A DNA stretch of 64,000 bases from Diacronema lutheri (lineage: Eukaryota > Haptophyta > Pavlovophyceae > Pavlovales > Pavlovaceae). The DNA lies in contig JAGTXO010000005.1 in the NCBI GenBank assembly GCA_019448385.1, forward strand, positions 930,001 to 994,000, in the 5' to 3' direction. Positions within the stretch are counted from its first letter, which is position 1; each line of letters starts with the position of its first letter. Shown here in pieces: positions 56,562 to 64,000 of the stretch. Position numbers and translations under genes: made by a program. Under the pieces are notes generated by a model. That model was not told the origin of the DNA. It made no database searches and saw only the letters and a list, made by a program, of their open reading frames with translations.

Positions 56562-58559
56562 ATGGCGCTCCAACGACGCGAGAGGAGGGCGCGGGCCCCG
56601 GCCGATGTGGGTGCGCCCGCCGCCGAAGCGCTCGACGGCGGCGCGCTGTGCGTCGCCGGCGCGCCAAATGCCGAGCTCGTCCCCGAGCGCGCCGAGCACA
56701 CGCTGAGCGCGGACGCGGCGGCTGTCGTCGACCGCGCGAGCGGCACGCCTGTGACGGAGTTCGACGTGCGGACGGACGCGGAGGCGCTCGCCGAGCGGCG
56801 GCGGCGACGGCGGGCCGCGCGGCAGCTGCAACTCGCCGCCGAGAATGCGCGCTCGCCCCTCGCCGCCGGGCAAGCCGACGTAGCGCGCGCGCCGGAGGCG
56901 GAGGCTCGGCGGCCGACGGCGTTCGAGACGCCCTCGTCCAAGCTCGCGCGGTACACGCCGCTGCGCGAGCTCGGCCGCGGCACATTTGGCGTGGCCTCGC
57001 TCGTGCGCGACGAGCGCACTGGCAGCCTTTCGGTGCTGAAGCGCATCGAGTGCGAATCGCTCGAGGAGGCGAACGACGCGCTCGCGGAGGCGGCCGCGCT
57101 CGCGAGCGTGCGCTCGGCGCACGTGCTCTCGCTGCGCGAGCACTTGCTCGAGTACGACGAGCGGAACGGCGTGCTCTGCGTCTGCATCCTCACCGATTAT
57201 TGCGCCGGCGGCGACCTCGCCGCGCGCATCGCCGCGGCGCGCACGTCGCGCGCGCGCTTCTCCGAGCGGTGCGTTCTTGCGTGGATTCTGCAGCTCGCGG
57301 AGGGGCTTGCGGACATCCACGCGGAGGGGATGATCCACCGCGATCTCAAGCCGGCGAATGTGCTCCTCGTCGCGCGCGCGCGCGACGCGCCCGGCAGCGC
57401 CGCCGCGCCCGGCTTCATCGATGATACGTGCGGCGGGCTGAGGATTTGTGACCTGGGTGTCGCCACGTTGCGCGGCTGTGTCGGCGCGCGCACCGTCGTT
57501 GGGTCGCCCGCCTACATGGCGCCCGAGGTGTCGCGCGCAGAGGGCACCGGCGAATCGGCCGGCGGGTACGGCCGCCTCGCCGACATCTGGTCCCTCGGCG
57601 TCTTGCTCGTGGAGCTGACGACGCTGCGCAGGCCGAGGCTGCACGCCGAGCCGGCGCACGGGCTACGTGTAGCCGCGCGCGAATGCGCGGCGGCGGTCAA
57701 GGCCGCGGGATATTCGGCGGGGCTGACGGCGCTCGCGCTCGCGATGCTCTCGCTCGCGCCCGCTGAGCGCCCCGACGCGCTGCGCGCCGCAGATGCTGCG
57801 CGCGTGCTGCTCGCGGCCGGCGGTTGGGCGTGCGAGCCCGTCGGCGCGCCCGACGAGCGATGCCAACGGCGCCCGTCCGCGGGCAGCGACGGCGCTCGGC
57901 GGCATCTGGCAGCTCCATGCTTGCGATCTCAAGGCGTGGACGGGTGTCGCGTCGTGTCAAGCGCGCGCAGCGCGGACGGCGGCTCGGCCGGCGGCGCGCG
58001 CGCGTGCCGTGTCGCACTGCCTGCGAGCGAGCGCGTGCACATGGAGGTGGACTGCACTTGCGAGCCGTGGGCGGTTGGCTCGGGCCAAGCGCTGACCGGC
58101 CGCCTCGTGCTCACGAGCACGCTCCTCATCTTCTGCCCGCGCGCTGCGGACGAGCGCGCCGTGCGTGAGCCGACCGCGCTTCCACTCGACAGGATCGTCG
58201 AAATGCGCGTGCACAGCCTGGGCGAAGACGGCGGTGCGATCCGCGTGCGCACCGCCGACGGCTTGGAGCTTGCGCTCGGCGGCATCCTCAGCTGCACGGC
58301 CGTGCAGCTTGCGGTGAGCGACCGCATCCTCGCGCTTGGCGGGCCGCAGGCTCGCGCGCCGCCCGCGCAGCCTGCGCACGCCACGCCTGCGGCGGCGCGC
58401 GGCGGCGGCGATGCTTTTCGTTCGCCTCGCGCCCTGCCCGCCCGTCCCATGCGCAGCGCGAGCCAGAGCGACCCGGGCCTGCAGCAGGTCGTCGAGCTTG
58501 GCGTGCACGGCATTGCGCGCGCTGGTGCCGACGTCGCAGAGGCTTGTGCTCTCATGTGA
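56562..58559 (+). CDS. NEK-like protein kinase with C-terminal PH/GRAM-like domain
   Basis: 665 residues from the ATG at 56562. Disordered N-terminus to about residue 135, then the kinase: LGRGTFGVASLVRD, VLKRIE (ATP Lys), LTDYCAGGDLAARI (NEK-style hinge), MIHRDLKPANVLL, ICDLGVATL (DLG in place of DFG, as in several NEKs), VGSPAYMAPEV and YGRLADIWSLGVLLVEL. The catalytic set is complete. After a linker a beta-rich block (TGRLVLTSTLLIFCP, IRVRTADGLELALGG) resembles a PH or GRAM domain, which could bind lipid. NEKs regulate flagella and cell cycle; pairing with TMEM218 fits a flagellar role (inference). Confidence 0.8.
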   Translation: MALQRRERRARAPADVGAPAAEALDGGALCVAGAPNAELVPERAEHTLSADAAAVVDRASGTPVTEFDVRTDAEALAERRRRRRAARQLQLAAENARSPLAAGQADVARAPEAEARRPTAFETPSSKLARYTPLRELGRGTFGVASLVRDERTGSLSVLKRIECESLEEANDALAEAAALASVRSAHVLSLREHLLEYDERNGVLCVCILTDYCAGGDLAARIAAARTSRARFSERCVLAWILQLAEGLADIHAEGMIHRDLKPANVLLVARARDAPGSAAAPGFIDDTCGGLRICDLGVATLRGCVGARTVVGSPAYMAPEVSRAEGTGESAGGYGRLADIWSLGVLLVELTTLRRPRLHAEPAHGLRVAARECAAAVKAAGYSAGLTALALAMLSLAPAERPDALRAADAARVLLAAGGWACEPVGAPDERCQRRPSAGSDGARRHLAAPCLRSQGVDGCRVVSSARSADGGSAGGARACRVALPASERVHMEVDCTCEPWAVGSGQALTGRLVLTSTLLIFCPRAADERAVREPTALPLDRIVEMRVHSLGEDGGAIRVRTADGLELALGGILSCTAVQLAVSDRILALGGPQARAPPAQPAHATPAAARGGGDAFRSPRALPARPMRSASQSDPGLQQVVELGVHGIARAGADVAEACALM

Positions 58560-58619
58560 TCGTCACCTGTTGGGCCAACGTCGCACTCGTGCGCTCATGT
58601 GATCGTCACCTGTCGGGCC
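58543..58619. repeat. 34-nt direct repeat over the NEK-like stop codon
   Basis: 58543-58576 and 58586-58619 are near-identical (three mismatches) and share GCTCATGTGATCGTCACCTG or its one-base variant. The first copy includes the last codons and TGA of the kinase gene. Confidence 0.85.
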
Positions 58620-58752
58620 GGGGGAGCTCACGGACAGTCACGGTGTCAGTGAATGGCTCACTGGCTGTCTCCCTGAGCGCCTGACCTCCAAAAAGTCCGG
58701 ATACAATCTCAGAGCCGGACGTCAGGCACGCGCTCCGTGGCACCCCAAAAGA

Positions 58753-59433
58753 ATGGTGCGCTCGTCGCCTCCCTGGAGCGCGGCCGGCCCGACGCGCTGC
58801 GGCCAAGCCTGACAGCCACGCGCGCGCGCCTCCGGCGCTGGATTTGCACAGGCGCCGAAGGCGAAGGACGCGACCGTGGAGGAAACGCCCGCGATTCCGC
58901 TTGGCGTGCAGGCAAAGGAGGGCGAGAACGTGTTTGCGGTTGCGCACATTTACGCGTCGTTCAACGACACGTTCGTGCACGTGACGGATATGTCCGGCAA
59001 GGAGACCATCGTCAAGGTGACCGGTGGGATGAAAGTCAAGGCCGACCGCGACGAGTCCTCGCCGTACGCCGCCATGCTCGCCGCGCAGGACGTGGCAGCG
59101 AAGTGCAAGGAGCTCGGGATCACTGCGCTGCACATCAAGATGCGTGCGACTGGTGGCAACAGGACCAAGTCGCCCGGGCCGGGCGCGCAGTCCGCCCTCC
59201 GCGCGCTTGCCCGTGCCGGCCTCAAGATTGGTCGCATTGGTACGCGCCGTTCCGGCCCGCTCGATCGTTGTGACGACCCGACGAGCGGTGACTGGGCCTT
59301 GCTGTGCGCTCTCTCCTCACGCCATGCCTCGCGCCTGCGCCCGCGCTCGCCGTGCGAACGCGCAGAGGACACGACGCCGATCCCGACGGATTCGACTCGC
59401 CGCAAGAGCGGCCGCCGCGGTCGCCGCTTGTAG
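58753..59433 (+). CDS. RPS14: 40S ribosomal protein S14 (uS11)
   Basis: Three exons: 58753-58755 (the ATG alone), 58852-59239, 59366-59433; 152 residues (human 151). Exon 2 starts [11 protein letters not shown] and contains [60 protein letters not shown] and [15 protein letters not shown]; exon 3 gives [20 protein letters not shown] and ends RRL. Near-identical to uS11 of all eukaryotes. Intron 1 (GTGCGC, 96 nt) separates the start codon from the rest, an arrangement common in ribosomal-protein genes; intron 2 (GTACGC, 126 nt) splits the Glu codon after GRI. Confidence 0.97.
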
Positions 59434-59558
59434 GCCGCCTGCGCACTGGCCCCTGCCGTGGGCACGTGCTGTCGGGCCACTGTGTTGCGGGCAGCAGATG
59501 AGATGGTGGGGCAACGTTCTGCAGTCACACGCTGGCGGACTCAGACTTTGACACCCGG

Positions 59559-61092
59559 TCATTCGTACCAACGGTGTCTGACGGTCTCATTCTCCGCGAA
59601 AGAGGGAGCGCCGTCACCATGCGAGGGCGAAGCTTGTTCTCGCTCCACGTCCGCCCCTCGTTCTCGGCGAGGGGCGGCCCTCGTCCCTCGCCGCGGTGCT
59701 GACGCTCGAGCGGGGGCGCTCGCCTGCGCAACGTCCGCGTCAGCCGCGCTCGCCGCCGGCGCATCGTCGCCAGCAGATGACGGGTCGCGCGAGAGCGGCG
59801 GGACGGCATCAGCTTGAAATTGCGGCAGCAGCGAGACGGTGCCCTCCATGTTGCGCGCAAAGGAAGCCGCCTGCTCAGCAATGTCGTCGAAGATAGCAAT
59901 CACGTTGCGCAAGCCCGTCAGATAATTGTCGTCGATGCCGCTCTCAGCGCGCACCTGCGCGACGTAGCCATCCGTGGGTGTGCGCGCGCGCGCGCGCGCC
60001 CGGGAGGGAAGTGGCGAGCAACGTTCGCACGTGAGCCGCTGGCGGCGCGCGCCGCGCGCGGCGCGCGCGCGCGTCCAGCGCGGCGCACCCAGTGCGCAAA
60101 GTCGACCATACGCAGGTCGATCCGCGCGTGCGCGTGCGCCTCCTCCGCCTCGCCGCGTCGCGCGTCGCCTTCCCTCCCCTCATAGACGATGACGACAGAA
60201 GAGGCAAAAAAGCGAAGCCCTTCAATCGCGCACATCACCGCCTCGAGCTCGCGCAGCCGCTTGACGAGCGGCGGCACGACGCGGCGGATGCGACGGACGG
60301 TGCTGCTTTCGTCGTCGTCGCACACAAACTCGGCGAGGAGCGACGGTGCCGTTTGCGTCGTAATCGCCCTCCCCCAGTCCTTGTTGCGACACCGGTATTG
60401 GCGCGAGTGCGTGCCGTACACTCGCATGCCGCACGGCCGAAAGCCGACGGCCGCCTGAGCAGGGCACTTGCTTAGCTCGGACTCCACCTTCTCACGGCTA
60501 GCGGTCGGCTCGTACGTGCGCACGCCGATCTTGATGTCGAGCACGCACGGCTCATTGAAGCGGATAGCAATATCCTCCATCGCCAAGTAGCGCATCGCGT
60601 GGAAGATGTGCGTGCCGTGGAACGCGGGCAGAAAGGGGCCGAGCTGCGGGCATAAGCGTTCGGCCTGTTCGTAAAAGTTCACCTCGCGCTGGCCTTTCTC
60701 GCCCTTCTGCGCGCGCGCGCGCGCGCACGAGCGCCGCACGGCGCGGCACGCATTCGGAGGGGACGGATAGGCGGCGCGTGAGCCGGACGCACGCGGCAAC
60801 CGAGCGCGTGAGCAGCGAGTCGACGCGCGGACGCTGGCAGCATGCGGCGCGGGCCGGCCACACGCGCGCGCCAAGCCGCCCGCGTCGTGGCCATGCTCCG
60901 CACCTGGACAGGTTTGTAGAGCACGCCGAGGGCGCCGAGCATGGCTGCTTTGCCCTGCACCGTGTGGCCAGCGACGATGTGGTCGAGCCTGCGCAGCGCG
61001 GTGGGCGATTTGACAATTTGGCACGTTGGACGCTTGCGCATGCCCTCCGTCGCGCGCGTGCTCAGGCCCTCCGCCGAGCACACGACCTCCAT
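59559..61092 (-). CDS. IPMK: inositol polyphosphate multikinase (IPK family)
   Basis: Three exons, minus strand: 61092-60904, 60706-60089, 59954-59559; 400 residues. Exon 1: RRLDHIVAGHTVQGKAAMLG and VLYKPVQ, the nucleotide-binding start. Exon 2: REVNFYEQAERLCPQLGPF, PCVLDIKIGVRTYEP (the PxxxDxKxG catalytic motif), GFRPCGMRVYG and VDFAHW. Exon 3: GIDDNYLTGLRNVIAIFDDI, the family's closing helix, then an Ala/Arg-rich disordered tail. IPK kinases phosphorylate inositol tris- and tetrakisphosphates toward IP5. Donors are GTGCGG and GTGCGC. Convergent with RPS14 at 125 bp. Confidence 0.88.
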
Positions 61093-61528
61093 CCAGGCGA
61101 TGCCCGACGGCCGATCCGCCCACACACACTCCTGAAGGAAGCTATGGGTTTTTTTGGAACTGTACCCCCATAGTGACGCGCCGACGGCCCTTCAGTGGCC
61201 CGAATTTCACCGTGGACAGGCGTCGGTGACTCCTCGACGGTCGTCGGTCGAGGCCTCACGGGGTGGGCGAGATCAGCAACGCCCGACCCCTTTCGTTCCG
61301 AGAGCTACACGCATTTGCGCAAGCGTTGCTCCCGTTGCGCGAAACGGCGCCGTCACACGGCCGTGGACGACGGGGCTCAGTCAGACATCGCCTCATCGCC
61401 TTCCCCGGTGGCAGCCTGCGCACGGCGGCGCGCGAGCCGAGCGCGTCCATTTTCCAAGCCGTTCGCGCAGCCGCGCGGCACGCTCTCCCGACTGTCCAGC
61501 CGTGCGCACGCGGCGGCCACCATCGCGA
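61093..61528. other. 436-bp spacer, no gene seen
   Basis: Between the IPMK start and the stop of the Cys-rich protein gene (both minus strand). It includes a T-run (61149-61156) close to the IPMK start and otherwise featureless GC-rich sequence; no convincing frame, RNA gene or repeat. Confidence 0.5.
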
Positions 61529-63177
61529 TCACATCTCGACGCGTTCGGCGAGTGCGGCACCCCGCCAGTCTCGCCGCCTCCACCGCAGCCAACCGCCTGC
61601 GCCGAGCGCCAAGCCGACGATCGCGCCGGTCGCGAGCGTGGCGCGCAGCGCGGCGGGTGGGCGCAGCGCTCCGCGCGCACGGGCGCCAGGAGCGGCGGGC
61701 GCGGGTTCGCGCGCGCGGAACCGCGCGGGCGACGCGGCGAGCGCGTGCAGGCCGCCTTGCTCCGCCCACTGCTCAGCGCACGGCCGCATGCCGCCTGCGC
61801 GCGCATCGTAGCACAGCTCGCCGAGCGGCGCGCAGCAGAGCGCGCCGGTCCACACGAAATTGGATGGGCAGAATGTGACCGAACCGCCCGCATGACCATC
61901 TGCCGGCGCTGCGCAGAGCGCGTCAAAGACGCAGCATGCCTCGCGTCGACCGCCACCACCGCCGCCCGCCCCGACTGGCGCAAGCACGCGCGCCCAAAGC
62001 GCCCTTGCGCCGTACGCGCTACACGCTCGCTTCTCGCCCCGCACGCACGACACGGTGCCGACGGCGCAGCAGCGCGCCGCCGTCGCGTCCCAAACGAGCG
62101 AGGGCTGCGCCGACAGCCGCGCGAACGAGTCGCACGAGCGGCGCGGCAGGTCGACGCACTGAGCGCCGATGGCCAAGCTCGCGGCGGGCGGCGGGCTTGG
62201 CGCGGTCGCGTGCGCGTGCTGCGCGGCGACAGCCGCGGCGCGCGCGCGTAGAGCGTCGAGCTCGGTTGCCCTGGCGGCCTGCGTGGCGCGCCATGCGTCC
62301 GCCGCTGAGCGGAGCGAGCTGAGCGCGGACGGAAGCAGCTGTGGGCTGGGCGACGGCGGCGGCGTGGCCGGGCTGGGCGGCTCGTGCGGCGGCGGCGGGC
62401 GCGGCGGCGCGGACGGCGAGGGAGGCGGCGGCGACGGAGGCGGCGACGGGAGCCTCGGTGGGCCGCTCTGCGCGCCGTGGCCGGCGGCGGGCATACGCGC
62501 GGCTGCGCGTGAACGCGACGACGCGCTGGCGGACCGCGCGACCGGCGAGCTGCGCGGCGCGGGCGTGAGCAGCGCGGCGCGCGCGCCGGCGAGCGGGACC
62601 GTCGCGGGCGCGAGCGCCGCCGCGGTCGGGCCGCTTGTCCGCGCCGCGCCGAGCTGCGCGTGCGCCGGCTTGGCCGCAGCGCAGCACAAGGAGCCCGTCC
62701 AGATGGCTGCCACGCCGCTTTGGCGCACGCACGCGCTGGCCGAGCTGACCTTTGCGCACTCGCTGCCAGTGGGAACGCAGCATGCATGGGGCCAGAGCGC
62801 GGGCCCGGCGCGCGGCGGGCCGGCCCACACGGCGCGCGGGGCGCGCGCGCAGAGCGCTTGCGTGCCCGCGACACAGTGCACGCGCTCGCGCGTGCAGCAG
62901 CGTCCGGCTGCCCAGTCGAGCTGACTGTCCGCAGTGCAAGTCGCCTGAGTCACGCGCAGCCCGCACACGTGAGCAGAGGAGTCGCCGCCCAGGTCGGAGA
63001 AGGGCGCGTGCGCGTGCGTCGGGAAGGGGAAGGGCGGGGCCGGCGACGGCGGCGGCGGTGCGCGGCAAGGCGGGGGCGACGGCGGCGGCAGCGGTGGCGG
63101 CGGCCGCCGTGGCGGTGGCGGAGGCGGAGGCGTCGGTGGAGGCGTCGGCGGAGGCCGCGGCGGCAAGCTCGTCGTCA

Positions 63178-63220
<43 letters not shown>

Positions 63221-64000
63221 TCTGCTCACCCGGCGCGCGCCGGCCTGCCGGCCGCCACCGCGGCTGCGTGGCGCGCGCGCCGCGCCTGTCCCACCGGGCT
63301 CGGCCGGGGGATTTGCGGCCGCGCCGGCAGCACCGCGGGCCGAAGCCGCTTGCTCGTCTGCCTCCAAGCCCGCTGGCGCTGCGGCCGACACGGCGGCTGC
63401 GGCGCGGGCCGCACCCGCGGGCGCCGCAGGCTGCGCGCGCTGGCCGGCGCGCCGGGAGCTGTGCGCGCTCGCGCGCGGCGCGCTCGGCGGCGACGCGGCG
63501 CTCGCGCGCAGCGCACCGTGCTGCGATGTGTCGGGCGATGTGTCGGGCGGCGTGTCGGGTATGCGGCAGCACGCGCCACCCGTCCAGTACGCGCCGCTTT
63601 GCGCGCATGAGTCCGGATCGACGGGCGGCGCGGGCGCGAGGCGCGCGGCCGGACGGCCGGCGCCGACGGCCGCCGCGCCGAGCTCCGCTTCAGCCAACTC
63701 TTCGGCGGAGAAGAAGGACCGCCAGTCGGCGGTCGCGCCGGCACTGTCCGCGCTGGTGATGGTTGTGCCGCCGCCCTCGCCGCCGCCCTCGCCGCCGCCG
63801 CCCCAGCCACCGCCGCCCTCGCCGCCACCGCCCCAGCCACCGCCGCCCCAGCCACCGCCGCCCTCGCCGCCGCCGCTCTCGCCGCCGCTGCCACCGCCGC
63901 CACTCGCGCGCGTGGCCGCGCCACCGCCCGCGCCCTCGCCGTCGGCGCGCGCTCCGTCGCCGCCCGCGCCGCTCTCGTCGCGGCCGATCGGCGCGGAGAC
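61529..64000 (-). CDS. large Cys/Pro-rich extracellular protein, 5' end outside window
   Basis: Open on the minus strand from the stop at 61529 to the right edge (over 820 codons), without a plausible ATG in the window, so its start lies beyond 64000. From N to C: Gly/Trp repeats (63760-63900), then Cys modules separated by Pro-rich linkers, a Ser13 run, and a C-terminal membrane helix (TLATGAIVGLALGAGGW) with a basic tail. At least five modules share a pattern of spaced Cys, then Trp, four residues, CC (AYWTGGACC, LDWAAGRCC, AIWTGSLCC, LVWDATAARCC, FVWTGALCC). It resembles algal Hyp-rich cell-wall or scale proteins in style; the module is not one I can name. Confidence 0.7.
63179..63217 (-). 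repeat. (AGC)13 trinucleotide repeat coding Ser13
   Basis: Thirteen GCT units on the plus strand read as AGC serine codons in the Cys-rich protein gene. All units are the same codon, so the run is young or actively slipping. Confidence 0.95.
63760..63900. repeat. GCC-rich coding minisatellite (Gly/Trp/Glu repeats)
   Basis: Tandem CCGCCGCC(CTCG or CCAG) units. In the Cys-rich frame (minus strand) they encode glycine runs broken by Trp and Glu (GGGGWGGGGE pattern). Confidence 0.75.

Noticed and set aside
1-64000. tRNA, rRNA, CRISPR arrays and bacterial-style operons or ribosome binding sites
   Set aside because: No cloverleaf with a GGTTCRA-type B box was found, the direct repeats present are too few and unspaced for CRISPR, and the genome is eukaryotic.

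Overview
The window is a piece of a very GC-rich, gene-dense nuclear genome of a flagellated, plastid-bearing alga. Direct evidence: short spliceosomal introns (79-224 nt), a eukaryotic RPS14, ARPC1, SGF29, RAD9, FANCI, a plastid-type ferredoxin-thioredoxin reductase subunit, and cilium/flagellum-type genes (TMEM218, a CFAP97-like protein). Base composition, GC-AG introns and gene content suggest a haptophyte, possibly of the Pavlovales; that placement is inference. Genes alternate strand and many lie head to head with only 50-110 bp between start codons.

Left part (1-14.1 kb): the 5' end of a secreted protein running off the edge, an alpha/beta hydrolase, a 600-bp DNA transposon with 51-bp terminal inverted repeats and a 9-bp target duplication, a CFAP97-like gene, a four-exon gene fusing a glycosyltransferase, a multi-pass membrane segment and a glutamate-semialdehyde-type aminotransferase, and a very large Ala-rich protein. 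Middle left (14.2-24 kb): serine carboxypeptidase, a GT31-like glycosyltransferase with a probable frameshift, two HAD hydrolases diverging from one 16-bp palindrome, a cystatin-like secreted protein and a GT77-like glycosyltransferase. 22.2-28.8 kb: RAD9 and FANCI, two DNA-damage-response genes, head to head.

28.8-37.1 kb: ARPC1, an acylphosphatase-like protein, then three purine-catabolism genes: guanine deaminase, PuuE-type allantoinase and urate oxidase. A decayed pogo-like DNA transposon sits exactly between the divergently transcribed allantoinase and urate oxidase genes. 37.2-46.8 kb: two tandem TPT-type sugar-phosphate transporters with patches of near-identity, an SMYD-type SET/MYND protein, ARMH3, a CobW/COG0523 GTPase and a hydrolase-only RelA/SpoT homologue.

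46.9-64 kb: a probable Treslin/TICRR replication initiation factor, the FTR variable subunit, a secreted CK1-like kinase containing a YdcH-like helical hairpin, a ShKT-domain membrane protein, a small single-pass protein, SGF29, TMEM218 head to head with a NEK-like kinase, RPS14 with an intron directly after its ATG, an inositol polyphosphate multikinase, and a large Cys/Pro-rich extracellular protein that leaves the window. Exon borders were placed by protein-family alignment from memory plus splice sites; no search was run. No tRNA, rRNA or CRISPR array was seen.
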